Shown here: piece after piece, positions 9,809 through 22,708 of the stretch
Layout: each line of letters opens with the position of its first letter
Numbering within the stretch: the stretch's first letter is position 1
NCBI RefSeq assembly: GCF_013415325.1
Contig: NZ_JACBYE010000006.1
Span: 62,001 to 126,000, forward strand
Reading direction: 5' to 3'
DNA from: Sanguibacter inulinus
Lineage (GTDB): Bacteria; Actinomycetota; Actinomycetes; Actinomycetales; Cellulomonadaceae
Length of the DNA stretch: 64,000 nt
The notes under the pieces: generated by a model
Databases searched by the model: none
Seen by the model: only the letters and a program-made list of their open reading frames with translations
What the model was told of the DNA's origin: nothing
Translations under genes and position numbers: made by a program

Positions 9809-9840
9809 CGACGGCGTCCCTCGGGAGAGGGACGCCGTCG
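9809..9840 (+). terminator. 14-bp hairpin after HAD phosphatase
   Basis: The arms CGACGGCGTCCCTC and GAGGGACGCCGTCG pair perfectly around a four-base loop. No T-tract follows, as is common in such GC-rich genomes. Being nearly 200 bases past the stop, it could also end an unannotated small RNA. Confidence 0.65.
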
Positions 9841-9961
9841 GTGCGTCCAGCCGTGCTCACCGCGCACCGCACGCCGCACGCCGCGCACCGCCAGACGATC
9901 CGCTCTCTGGACTCCGCCGTCCCACGTCCACGCTCAGCCCGCGTTCTCGCCCTCGCGTCAC

Positions 9962-9967
9962 TAGTCT
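9962..9967 (+). promoter_or_regulatory. -10 element TAGTCT of a leaderless promoter
   Basis: The hexamer ends six bases before the malic enzyme ATG; there is no Shine-Dalgarno sequence in between. Confidence 0.6.
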
Positions 9968-9973
9968 GACCTG

Positions 9974-11398
<1,425 letters not shown>

Positions 11399-11441
11399 CC
11401 GGGCCAGGCCAGGCCCAGCCCGGCCCGACCCGGCCGGACCG

Positions 11442-13509
<2,068 letters not shown>

Positions 13510-13625
13510 GGCTCTCGCTCTCGAAGCCTGCGGCCCGCCTTACCTGCTCGCTGGGTCTGCTCGTCGCTCGGCCTGCTCGTCACCGGGCCTGCTCGTCGCC
13601 GGTCCCGCTCCTCACCGGGACCCCA

Positions 13626-13669
13626 GACGGCGGATGCTCCGCACCTCTCGGTACGGAGCATCCGTCGTC
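13626..13669. terminator. 16-bp hairpin, likely bidirectional
   Basis: Arms at 13626-13641 and 13654-13669 pair over 16 positions with one G-U. It lies between the convergent FNT and adhesin genes. Imperfect CTGCTCGTC repeats precede it (13542-13615). Confidence 0.75.
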
Positions 13670-13772
13670 TCACGCGCTCGTCGGCCGGGGCATCACCGGA
13701 CGCCGAGCGTCGCGAGCAGGTGGCGGCGGACCCGAGGGGGCGGACCCGCCGTCACGGCAGCAGCCCGTCCCG

Positions 13773-16700
13773 TCACCCCTCCCCGGTCCGACGGCGGACT
13801 GCGAGCAGACCCGCTCCGGTGAGGAGCAGCAGCGCACCGGCCAGCAGACCGGCCCCGAGGTCGTCCGCACCCGTGCGGGCCAGACCACCCGAAGACCCAG
13901 CCCCTGTCAGGGCAGGCGCCGAGGCGCCGGGCCAGCGGATGACAGAGCCACCGGGCGTCACGAGGAAGCCGTCGGCCATGTCCATCACCACGAAGCCCGT
14001 CGCGAGCTGGTCGGCGCCAAGCTCACCCGAGACGCTGCCGGTCAGGTAGACCGCGTGCGCCCCGAGGTCGAAGGCCTCGTCGACCGGGAAGGTCAGCGTG
14101 ACGTTCCCCTCGGCGTCGGCCACGACGGGCTCGAGCGGCAGCGGCGTCGACCGGACCACACCCGAGACGGTCTCACCCGGGACGAACCCGCTGCCGTAGA
14201 CCTCCTGGGTCATGCCCGCGCCCCGGACCAGCAGCGAGTACTTGACGACCGCGAAGGGGCGTCCGGCCGGGACCTCCTGGGCCTCGACCACGAAGGCCGT
14301 GGTGTCGGTGCTCGTCTGGTCCCCGACGGTCTGGGTCGCGGTCACCGGGTAGGCACCGACCCCGACCTCGGGCAGCGTGGTCTCCCACGTGCCCTCGGGT
14401 GAGACCGTCACCGTCTGGTCGTCCCAGCCCGGGACCGACACCACGACCTCGGCGTCAGGCTGACCGGCACCCGTGACGACCACGTCGGTCGCCTCGCCTG
14501 CCGGTACGGTGATCACGTCACCGTCGAGCGGCGAGGTGATGACGACGTCAGCGACCTCCATGGCCTCGACGGTCACCCCGACAGCGTCGGAGGACTCGAC
14601 GTCTCCGATGGTCTGGACCGCCTCGACCTCGTAGGCGCCGACTGCCAGCGCCTCGAAGGTCACCGTCCAGGTCCCGTCGGGGCCGACAGTCGTGGGCTGG
14701 TCGTCCTGACCTGTCACGGAGACCACCACGTCAGCACCGATCTGACCCTCACCCTCGACCACGAGCTCGCTCGTCGCGCCGGGCATCACCCAGATCGAGC
14801 TGCCGTCCTGGGGTGAGGTGATGACGACGGGGACGATCTCCCCGACCGCGATCGTCACACCCACGGTGTCGGTCGTGAAGGACACCTCGATGGTCTGGGT
14901 CGCGGTCACCTGGTAGCTGCCGACACCCAGCTCCGGGAAGGTCACGGTCCACGTGCCGTCTGTCTCGACGGTCGCGGTCTGCGGCTCCTGACCGGGGATG
15001 GTCACGACCACCTCGGCGCCGGCCTCGCCCGAGCCGACCACAGTGACGTCGAGCAGGCTCGCGTCGTCCGGGACTGTGAGCACGTCACCGTCGGCCGGCA
15101 GGGTGATCGTCACAGGGTCGACCTCGGCCGCGTCGATATCCACCTGGACCTCGACCGTGATGCTGTCCGTGCTCGTCTGGTCACCGACGGTCTGGCTGGC
15201 GGTGATGTCGTAGCTCCCCGCACCGAGCCCGGGGAACGTGGCGGTCCACGTGCCGTCAGGCCCGACGACCACCGTCTGGTCGTCCTCACCCTCGACGCTC
15301 ACGAGCACCTGGGCGCCGACGTCGCCGGACCCGGTCAGGACGAGATCTGCCGCGGTACCCGGGAGCACCGTGATGATGGTGTCGTCGCCAGGTCCGGTGA
15401 TGTCGACGGGGACGACCGCGTCGACCTCGACGGTGACGGCAGCCTGGTTGGTCTGGCCGTCGGCCGTCTGGGTGGCTGTCACGACGTGCTCACCCTCCCC
15501 GAGCCCGGGGAAGGTGACGGTCCAGGAGCCGTCAGGCCCGACCGTCGCGGTCTGCGGCGTCTCGCCGGGGACGGTGACGACGACCTCGCCGCCGATCTCC
15601 CCGGTGCCCGAGACCACGAGGTCCGTGGTCCCTCCGACCGGGACCGTGACCACGTCGCCCGAGAGGGGCGCGAGGATCACGACCTGCGCGATGCTTCCGA
15701 CCTCGACCGAGACGGAGACCTCGTCCGTGCTGGGCACGGACCCGGCGAGCTGGCCGACCGTCACGTCGTAGGAGCCGACCCCGAGACCTGGGAAGGTCAC
15801 CGTCCACGTGCCCTCGGGGCTGACCGTCGTCGTCTGGTCCGGCTGCCCGGAGATCGAGGCGACGATGCTGGCTCCGGCGGCGCCGGACCCTGTGACCACG
15901 AGGTCGGTCGACCCGCCCGTCGGGACGGAGAAGACCGCGTCGTCGAGCGGAGAGGTGATCGCCACGGGGGCGGCGACCTGGACGGCGACCGAGACGTCGG
16001 TCGTCGAGACGACGGTCCCCACGGTCTGGTCCGCCGTGACCGTGTACTCGCCTGCTCCGAGGCCCGGGAACGTGGCCGTCCACGTGCCGTCGGTCTCGAC
16101 GGTGACGGTCTGGTCAGGCTGGCCTGTCACCAAGACCACGACCTCGGCACCGGCGTCACCTGTCCCCGCGACGACCAGGTCGGTCGTGCCGCCGTCGGCG
16201 ACGTAGAGCACGCCTCCGTCGAGCGGGGCCGTGATGCTCACGGCGTCGACCCCGTCGACCGTGACCGTGACGGTCTCGGTCGTCGTCTGGTCGCCGACAG
16301 TCTGCGTGGCGGTGACGTCGTACCCACCCTCGCCGAGGCCTGGGAAGGTGGCCGTCCACGTCCCGTCGGGTGCGACGACCACGGTCTGGTCGGGCTGGCC
16401 CGTCACGGAGACGACCACGTCGGCACCCGGGTCACCCGTGCCAGAGGCGACCAGGTCGGTCGTCCCTCCCACCGGGACCTGGAGCGTGCCACCGTCGGCC
16501 GGGGCGGTGATGGTCGCCGGGACCACACCGTCGACCTCGACCGTGATGGTCTCGGTCGTGGTCTGGTCACCCACGGTCTGCGTCACGGTGATCTCGTAGC
16601 TGTCGGCCGGGAGCTCCGGGAAGACGGCCGTCCACGTGCCGTCCGGGGCCACGACCACGGTCTGGGGCGCCTGGCCCTCGACCGTGACCACGACCTCGGC

Positions 16701-19700
16701 ACCCGGGTCTCCGGTGCCGGTGACGACCAGGTCGGTCGTCCCGCCCTCGAGGACGGTGATGACGTCTCCGTCGGTCGGGGCGGTGATCGTCGCCGCGACG
16801 ACCCCGTCCACCTCGACGGTGACGGTCTCCGTCGTCGTCTGGTCACCCACGGTCTGGGTCGCTGTCACGTCGTACGTGCCCTCGCCCAGGCCCGGGAAGA
16901 CCGCGGTCCACGCGCCGTCAGGCTGGACCGTCACGGTCTGCGGGGTCTGGCCTGTCACCGAGACCTCGACCTCAGCACCCGGGTCGCCTGTGCCCGCGGT
17001 CTCCAGGTCTGTCGTGCCGCCGACCGGCACGGTGACGACGTCTCCGTCGTCAGGGGCGGTGATCGTGGCCGCGACGACCTCGTCGATCTCGACCGAGACG
17101 GTCTCGGTCGTCGACTGGTCACCCACGGTCTGGGCGACAGTCACGTCGTACGCGCCTGCGCCGAGGCCCGAGAAGGTCGCGGTCCACGTGCCGTCCGGGG
17201 CCACGACCACGGTCTGGTCGACCTGGCCGATGACGGTCACGAGCACCTGGGCGCCGGGGTCCCCGGCACCGGTGACCACCAGGTCGGTGGTCCCGCCGAC
17301 CGGGACGGTGACGACGTCGCCGTCAGCCGGCTCGACGACCGTGACGGGCACGATGCCGTCGACCTCGACCGTGATGGCCGCCTGGTTGACCTGTCCAGCG
17401 GCCGTCTGGGTCGCGGTGATCGGGTGCACTCCCTCGCCGAGACCTGGGAAGGTCACGGTCCAGGTGCCGTCGTCCCCGACGGTCGCCGTCTGCGGCTCCT
17501 CTCCGGGGATGGTCACGACGACCTCGCCGCCGATCTGCGCGGTCCCGGAGACCACGAGGTCGGTCGAGCCTCCGAGCGGGACCGTGATGACGTCGCCCGA
17601 GGCGGGCGTGAGGATCTGGACCGAGGTGATCGTGCCGACCACCACGGAGACCGAGATCTCGGCGGTGCTGGTCACGCCTCCGACGAGCTGGCTGGCGACC
17701 ACGTCGTGCTCGCCGACCGGGAGACCTGTGAAGGTGACCGTCCACGTGCCGCCCGCGCCGACCACAGCGGTCTGGTCGGGCTGGCCCGCGAGCGAGACGA
17801 GGACGTCTGCTCCGACGTCACCGGTTCCGGTGACGGTCAGTGCCGTCGAGCCGCCGACGGGGACGGAGTAGACCGCACCGTCCGCCGGGGCGGTGATCGC
17901 CACGGGGTAGACACCGTCGACAGTGACGTCGACCGTGCTGGTCGTGACATCGGTCCCGACGGTCTGGGTGGCGGTCACCACGTAGGGTGCCGCACCCTCG
18001 CCGAGGCCCGGGAAGGTGGCCGTCCACGTGCCGTCGGGACCGACGGTCACCGTCTGGTCCGGCTGGGTGGTCACGGAGACCACGACCTCCGCGCCCACGT
18101 CACCGGTGCCCTCGACGACCAGGTCGGTCGTCCCACCGGCCTCGACGGAGATCACGTCTCCGTCGGCCGGTGCGGTGATCGCGACCTGGTCGACGTCGAC
18201 GACCTCGACGGTCACGTCCTCGCTGCTCAGCTGGTCACCGACGAGCTGCGTCGCGGTGGCCGTGTAGGTACCGGCGGGCAGACCCGGGAAGGTCACCGTC
18301 CAGGTGCCGTCGTCGCCGACGGTCGTCTCCTGGTCGGTCTCGCCGGGGACCGACACGAGGACGTCGGCGCCGATCGAGCCTGTCCCGGTGACGACGAGGT
18401 CGGCCTCGGAGCCTGTCGCCACGTAGAGGCTGTCGCCGTCGACAGGTGACGTGATGGCTAGCGGGGCCACCTCGAAGACCTCGACGGGGACGGTCACGCT
18501 GGTGGTCTGGTCGCCGACGGTCTGGGTGGCGACGACCTCGTAGGAGCCGGCCCCGAGACCCGGGAAGGTCGCGGTCCACGACCCGTCGGGCTCGACGACG
18601 ACAGTCTGGTCAGGCTGACCTGTCACCGTCACGAGGACCTCGGCGCCAGGGTCGCCGGTCCCGACGACGTCGAGGTCTGCGGTCCCGCCGACCGGGACGG
18701 TGATCACGTCGCCCGCGGCGGGCGCGGTGACGGTCACCCCCGCGACGTCGTCGACGACGACGCCGACGATCGCGTCGGTCGTCAGGGTGCCGACGGTCTG
18801 GGTCGCGGTCACCGCGTAGTTCCCCTCGCCGAGGCCCGGGAAGGTCACGGTCCACGAGCCGTCAGGTGCGACGACTGCTGTCTGGTCGGTCTCGCCCGGG
18901 ATCGAGACGATCACGTCGGTGGCCGAGTCCGCAGTCCCTGTCACGACCAGGTCGGTCGTCCCGCCTCCGGGGACCGTCACGACTGTGCCGTCGGCCGGTG
19001 CGGTGATGGTGACAGCGTCGGCCTCGGCGACCTCGACGGTCACGGAGCTCGAGCTGCTCTGGTCTCCGACCGTCTGGTCCGCGGTGACGGCGTAGGAGCC
19101 GGCACCGAGACCCGGGAAGGTCGCGGTCCACGTCCCGTCAGGGCCGACTGTCGTGGGCTGCTCCGGCTGACCGGGGATGCTCACGAGCACGTCGGCGCCG
19201 ACGAACCCTGTTCCCGAGACCACCAGGTCGGTGGTCTCGCCGGTCACGACGGTGATCACGTCTCCGTCGCCCGGTGCGGTGATGGCGACGGCGTCGATCT
19301 CGGCGACCTCGAGGGCCACCGTCGCGGTCGACTGCTCGGTGCCCACGGTCTGGGTGGCGGTAACCGTGTACTCCCCTGCCGGGAGGTCCCTGTACGTCGC
19401 GGTCCAGGTCCCGTCAGGTCCGACGGTCACGGTCTGGTCGTCTTGGCCGGTGACCGCGACGACGACCTCGGCGCCGATCTGACCGGTGCCTGTGACGACC
19501 ACGTCGGTCTCGTCCCCGACGGCGACCGTGAAGACCTGGTCGTCTGTCGGGGAGGTGATGGCGACGTCGTCGATCTCGCCGACCTCGACCGTGAAGCCGA
19601 CCGTCGCGGTCGTCGTCTCGGCACCGACGGTCTGGCTCGCGGTCGCGGTGTACGTACCGGTGCCGACAGCGGGGAAGGTCACCGTCCACGTGCCGTCGGG

Positions 19701-22346
19701 TCCGACCGTCGCTGTCTGGTCTGCCAGGCCGGGTGCCGACACGACGACCTCTGCGCCGATCTGGCCGGTCCCGGTCACGGCGACGTCGAGCGTGCTCGCA
19801 CCGTCGGGCACCGTGAGGGTGGCACCGTCGGCCGGCAGGGTGATCGTGACGTCGGCGATCTCGCCGACCTCGACGGTCAGGCCGACGCTCGCGGTGGTGG
19901 CCTGGTCACCGACGGTCTGCGCGGCAGTCACGGTGTAGGTCCCGACGCCGACGCCTGGGAAGGTCGCGGTCCAGGTCCTGTCCGGGGCGACCGTCACGGT
20001 CTGCTCCGGGAGCCCGGACAGCGTGACGACCACGTCGGCGCCGGGGTCGCCGGTGCCGGTGACGGTCACGTCGGTCTCGGGTGCCGTCGCGGGGACCGTG
20101 AGCACTGTGCCGTCGGTCGGGAGCGTGATCGCGACGGGCAAGACCTCGTCGACCACGACGGTCACGGAGGAGCTGCTCGTCTGGTCGCCGACGGCCTGGG
20201 TCGCGGTCACCGCGTAGCTGCCCTCGTCGATCCCGGCGAAGGTCGCGGTCCACGTGCCGTCAGGGCCGACGACCACGGTCTGGTCGGGCTGGCCGGGGAG
20301 CGACACGACGACGTCGGCGCCGATCTGGCCCGTGCCGGAGACGACCACGTCGGTGGTCCCGTCGACGGGGACCGTGAGCACTGTGCCGTCGGCGGGGGCG
20401 GTGATGACCACGTCGTCGATCTCGCCGACCTCGACCGTGACGCCGACGCTCGCCGTGCTGACCTCCGCGCCAGCGGTCTGGGTCGCGGTCACCGCGTAGG
20501 TGCCCACACCCGCCGCCGGGAAGGTCACGGTCCACGTGCCGTCGGGACCGACGACAGTCGTCTGGGTCGGCAGGCCCGGTGCCGCGACAGAGACGTCGGC
20601 ACCGATCTCGCCGGTGCCGGTGACAGCCAGCGGCAGGGTCGCGCCCGAGTCGGGCACCGTGAGCACGCTGCCGTCGAGCGGGGCGGTGATCGCCACCTCG
20701 ACGGCCGGGATCACGGCGGACCTCACCGTCGCCGACGCGAGGTTCACCTCGGCGAGCGGTGTCCCGAGGAGGGGCAGCAGGTCGATGCTCACGGCACGCT
20801 GCGTGAACGCGCCCTCGTCGTAGCCGGCCGGGGTGGTGAAGCTCCCGGCCTCCTGGACGTTCGCGGTGATCGAGAGGATCTGGTTGATCACCCCGGTGAT
20901 CGGCTGGAGGGCCGTGCCGGCGGCGACCACGAGCGGGCGGAAGGCGGCGTCGGTGATCCCGACGCCGGTGATCGCGTTCGAGAGCGGCGTGACGATCGCG
21001 GGAAGGAGCGTGCCCACCACAGTGCTCGTGATCGGGGTGAGCAGCGTGCCGAGCGGGATCACGCCGAGGGCGGTCGTCTGCGAGGTGTCGAGGACGGGGG
21101 CCGGAGCGCCGGGCGTGCCGAGGAAGCTCGCGACGGTCCCGGTCGCCAGCACGTTGACGGCCACGAGCGGGACGGCGAGCGGCGGGGTGCCGACAGTCGC
21201 GTTCGCCGTGAGGCGCACGGTCATCGTCGAGCTGCGCAGGGTGTTGTTCGCCGAGTTCACGAGCAGCGCGGGGACCTGGTCGAAGATCGTCGCGACGGCC
21301 CCGTCGAGCCCGGCCTGGATGAGCGACGGGTCGAGCAGCTCGGTGTTCGGCGCGAGGTTGTTGAGCGTGCCGTCGTACGGCCCGCCCTGGGAGTTGGCGA
21401 TGAGCCTGGCGAGGTCGACCGTCACCTCACCTGTCGCGAAGTTGATGGTCACCGCGCTGTCGGTGCTCGTGATCGGCGCTGCTGTGATCGCGGAGAGAGC
21501 CGTGTTGAGGTTGACGGTCAAGCCGGCGGTCACGGCGACGTTGCTCACCGTGACGAGGCCGGCGGTCACGGTGCGCAGTGCGGTCGTGAGCGGTCCGACC
21601 ACGCTGGTCGCGATGCCGGGGAGCGCCTGGCCGAGGATGCCCGTCGGACCGGTGATCCCGTTCGCGGTGGTCGTCAGGGTGGTGAGGGCCCCGTTGAGGT
21701 TCGTCGTGAGGTTCTGGACGACAGGGCTCGTGAAGACGAGGGTCCCGTCGGCGATCTGGTAGTCGCTCGTCGCGAGGTCGTCACCGACAGAGCCGGCTGT
21801 CGCGGACAGCGCCCCGAGCTCGACCCTGAGCTGGGAGATCAGACCCGTCGTGATGCCGCTGAGGGCGGCGGAGCTGAGCAGCGCCGACACGTCGACGAAG
21901 GCGTTGTCCTGCGGGCCGGTCCCGCCGACGGCGATCGACCCGTCCTGCGTGACCGCGCCGGAGGCCGCGTAGGCGTCCTCCTCGCTGGTCGACGCGTACT
22001 GCTCGAGGGCTCCGACGCCGATCACGCCGTTCGGCCCGAACAGCTGGACACCGCCGCCGAGGTCGATGCCGAGGGTGCTCAGCACCGAGGCCTGGAGGGG
22101 GCTGGCGACGATCCCGGGAGCGCTCGGGTCGGCGCTGTAGGCCGGTGCGAGGCTGGCGATCCCGTCGAGGTTCACGGTGCCGCCGCCGCTGACGACGCGG
22201 CCCTCGGCCTCGGCGCTGTCGGACTCGACAGCGGCTGCGGGTGTGGCGACGGCTCCGATGAGCACGAGACCGACGGTGGCGATCATGGCTGCTGCCCGCC
22301 GGCCGGCCGTGGCCGCCCTGTGGCGGCGCCCAGTGGTGGTGTGCAT
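13773..22346 (-). CDS. Giant wall-anchored Ig-repeat protein with choice-of-anchor-G-like N-terminus
   Basis: A 2857-residue secreted protein. Residues 1-~40 are a signal peptide (RRAAAMIATVGLVLIGAVATPAAA). Residues ~45-548 resemble the choice-of-anchor G region of actinobacterial surface proteins: beta-rich and full of short L/T/V helices. Residues ~549-2692 are 23 Ig-like repeats of about 93 residues, each with ITAPxDG, TVP, TGTG, PDGTWT and TQTVGD landmarks. A final ~125-residue beta domain leads to LARTG (2822-2826), a hydrophobic helix and VRRRTGEG, a class E sortase (LAxTG) signal. It probably extends from the wall as an adhesin or shield. It has almost no cysteine. ATG at 22346 follows GAGGGGG. 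It is divergent from a LAL regulator that may control it. Confidence 0.85.
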   Translation of the reverse strand: MHTTTGRRHRAATAGRRAAAMIATVGLVLIGAVATPAAAVESDSAEAEGRVVSGGGTVNLDGIASLAPAYSADPSAPGIVASPLQASVLSTLGIDLGGGVQLFGPNGVIGVGALEQYASTSEEDAYAASGAVTQDGSIAVGGTGPQDNAFVDVSALLSSAALSGITTGLISQLRVELGALSATAGSVGDDLATSDYQIADGTLVFTSPVVQNLTTNLNGALTTLTTTANGITGPTGILGQALPGIATSVVGPLTTALRTVTAGLVTVSNVAVTAGLTVNLNTALSAITAAPITSTDSAVTINFATGEVTVDLARLIANSQGGPYDGTLNNLAPNTELLDPSLIQAGLDGAVATIFDQVPALLVNSANNTLRSSTMTVRLTANATVGTPPLAVPLVAVNVLATGTVASFLGTPGAPAPVLDTSQTTALGVIPLGTLLTPITSTVVGTLLPAIVTPLSNAITGVGITDAAFRPLVVAAGTALQPITGVINQILSITANVQEAGSFTTPAGYDEGAFTQRAVSIDLLPLLGTPLAEVNLASATVRSAVIPAVEVAITAPLDGSVLTVPDSGATLPLAVTGTGEIGADVSVAAPGLPTQTTVVGPDGTWTVTFPAAGVGTYAVTATQTAGAEVSTASVGVTVEVGEIDDVVITAPADGTVLTVPVDGTTDVVVSGTGQIGADVVVSLPGQPDQTVVVGPDGTWTATFAGIDEGSYAVTATQAVGDQTSSSSVTVVVDEVLPVAITLPTDGTVLTVPATAPETDVTVTGTGDPGADVVVTLSGLPEQTVTVAPDRTWTATFPGVGVGTYTVTAAQTVGDQATTASVGLTVEVGEIADVTITLPADGATLTVPDGASTLDVAVTGTGQIGAEVVVSAPGLADQTATVGPDGTWTVTFPAVGTGTYTATASQTVGAETTTATVGFTVEVGEIDDVAITSPTDDQVFTVAVGDETDVVVTGTGQIGAEVVVAVTGQDDQTVTVGPDGTWTATYRDLPAGEYTVTATQTVGTEQSTATVALEVAEIDAVAITAPGDGDVITVVTGETTDLVVSGTGFVGADVLVSIPGQPEQPTTVGPDGTWTATFPGLGAGSYAVTADQTVGDQSSSSSVTVEVAEADAVTITAPADGTVVTVPGGGTTDLVVTGTADSATDVIVSIPGETDQTAVVAPDGSWTVTFPGLGEGNYAVTATQTVGTLTTDAIVGVVVDDVAGVTVTAPAAGDVITVPVGGTADLDVVGTGDPGAEVLVTVTGQPDQTVVVEPDGSWTATFPGLGAGSYEVVATQTVGDQTTSVTVPVEVFEVAPLAITSPVDGDSLYVATGSEADLVVTGTGSIGADVLVSVPGETDQETTVGDDGTWTVTFPGLPAGTYTATATQLVGDQLSSEDVTVEVVDVDQVAITAPADGDVISVEAGGTTDLVVEGTGDVGAEVVVSVTTQPDQTVTVGPDGTWTATFPGLGEGAAPYVVTATQTVGTDVTTSTVDVTVDGVYPVAITAPADGAVYSVPVGGSTALTVTGTGDVGADVLVSLAGQPDQTAVVGAGGTWTVTFTGLPVGEHDVVASQLVGGVTSTAEISVSVVVGTITSVQILTPASGDVITVPLGGSTDLVVSGTAQIGGEVVVTIPGEEPQTATVGDDGTWTVTFPGLGEGVHPITATQTAAGQVNQAAITVEVDGIVPVTVVEPADGDVVTVPVGGTTDLVVTGAGDPGAQVLVTVIGQVDQTVVVAPDGTWTATFSGLGAGAYDVTVAQTVGDQSTTETVSVEIDEVVAATITAPDDGDVVTVPVGGTTDLETAGTGDPGAEVEVSVTGQTPQTVTVQPDGAWTAVFPGLGEGTYDVTATQTVGDQTTTETVTVEVDGVVAATITAPTDGDVITVLEGGTTDLVVTGTGDPGAEVVVTVEGQAPQTVVVAPDGTWTAVFPELPADSYEITVTQTVGDQTTTETITVEVDGVVPATITAPADGGTLQVPVGGTTDLVASGTGDPGADVVVSVTGQPDQTVVVAPDGTWTATFPGLGEGGYDVTATQTVGDQTTTETVTVTVDGVDAVSITAPLDGGVLYVADGGTTDLVVAGTGDAGAEVVVLVTGQPDQTVTVETDGTWTATFPGLGAGEYTVTADQTVGTVVSTTDVSVAVQVAAPVAITSPLDDAVFSVPTGGSTDLVVTGSGAAGASIVASISGQPDQTTTVSPEGTWTVTFPGLGVGSYDVTVGQLAGSVPSTDEVSVSVEVGSIAQVVILAPLSGDVVTVPVGGTTDLVVSGTGEIGGEVVVTVPGETPQTATVGPDGSWTVTFPGLGEGEHVVTATQTADGQTNQAAVTVEVDAVVPVDITGPGDDTIITVLPGTAADLVLTGSGDVGAQVLVSVEGEDDQTVVVGPDGTWTATFPGLGAGSYDITASQTVGDQTSTDSITVEVQVDIDAAEVDPVTITLPADGDVLTVPDDASLLDVTVVGSGEAGAEVVVTIPGQEPQTATVETDGTWTVTFPELGVGSYQVTATQTIEVSFTTDTVGVTIAVGEIVPVVITSPQDGSSIWVMPGATSELVVEGEGQIGADVVVSVTGQDDQPTTVGPDGTWTVTFEALAVGAYEVEAVQTIGDVESSDAVGVTVEAMEVADVVITSPLDGDVITVPAGEATDVVVTGAGQPDAEVVVSVPGWDDQTVTVSPEGTWETTLPEVGVGAYPVTATQTVGDQTSTDTTAFVVEAQEVPAGRPFAVVKYSLLVRGAGMTQEVYGSGFVPGETVSGVVRSTPLPLEPVVADAEGNVTLTFPVDEAFDLGAHAVYLTGSVSGELGADQLATGFVVMDMADGFLVTPGGSVIRWPGASAPALTGAGSSGGLARTGADDLGAGLLAGALLLLTGAGLLAVRRRTGEG
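14271..20702 (-). repeat. 23 tandem Ig-like repeat units, about 280 bases each
   Basis: I count 23 in-frame units. Units 13-17 are closest to each other (shared TVGDQTTTETVTVEVDGV-like ends). Units 11-13 match units 18-20 better than their neighbours: 12 and 19 share QIGGEVVVTIPGE-like text and NQAA, 13 and 20 alone share GAQVLV. That implies block duplication of seven units. Confidence 0.8.
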
Positions 22347-22550
22347 GTGTCCGTGCCCCCTCGTTGGAGTGATGCCAGGCGGCACGTCCGGCAGGACCGG
22401 CGGGCGGTTGACCTGGTGCTTCCCCTGGTGGCCGTCCCGTCCGCAAGGACCCAGGTCCCACCCGAGTCGTGTCGCCGACCCATCGTCAGCCGCCGCACCG
22501 GCGGGTTGCGGGCTGGGTGAGGGGTCTCGGCGGCTACCCCCGTGCACCTC

Positions 22551-22579
22551 TGCGGGAACCCGCACGATCTGCGGGTTCC
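22551..22579. promoter_or_regulatory. Overlapping TGCGGG/CCCGCA palindromes, putative operator
   Basis: TGCGGG-AA-CCCGCA is followed after five bases by TGCGGGTTCC; the second CCCGCA with its flank (GGAACCCGCA) pairs perfectly over 10 bases with TGCGGGTTCC. Three half-sites with regular spacing suggest a protein-binding site rather than a terminator. Confidence 0.5.
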
Positions 22580-22646
22580 TTTGCGGAGACCTCCCCCGGT
22601 CCCGCACTATGGGTCGACGTAGGCACGGCACCCGCAGCATCGTTTG

Positions 22647-22660
22647 GGAGAACGCTTTCC
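22647..22660. promoter_or_regulatory. Imperfect LacI-family-like operator
   Basis: GGAGAACGCTTTCC is symmetric at 10 of 14 positions around a central CG-containing core, like actinobacterial LacI-type sites. It lies about 50 bases before the LAL regulator start. No LacI gene is nearby. Confidence 0.3.
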
Positions 22661-22708
22661 ATCCGCGGGTCGACTCGCTCCGTGCCCACGTCGTCGAAGG
22701 GGGGTTCG

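Larger units (their letters stand above)
9614..9973. other. Noncoding spacer between HAD phosphatase and malic enzyme
   Basis: No convincing gene is visible. The spacer has a GA-rich stretch near 9670-9690 resembling a ribosome binding site but without a usable start, a 5-bp hairpin around 9703-9727, the strong terminator at 9809-9840 and the malic enzyme promoter at its end. Confidence 0.5.
22347..22708. other. Divergent control region of adhesin and LAL regulator
   Basis: The 362-base spacer holds both promoters. I see a triple TGCGGG element (22551-22579) and an imperfect LacI-type palindrome (22647-22660) but no clear -35/-10 pair for either gene. Confidence 0.55.

Noticed and set aside
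8672-9973. Possible 6C (B11-like) small RNA near the Rv3660c/Rv3661-type gene pair
   Set aside because: In mycobacteria I recall this RNA between these two genes, but neither the divergent gap nor the following spacer shows the two C6-loop hairpins.
13773-22346. A CRISPR-like array because of regular spacing
   Set aside because: The ~280-base units are protein-coding, in frame and without unique spacers.
15486-22520. Two ~1000-codon plus-strand open frames through the adhesin repeats
   Set aside because: They are low-complexity Arg/Gly/Asp shadows created by third-position GC bias of the repeat gene.
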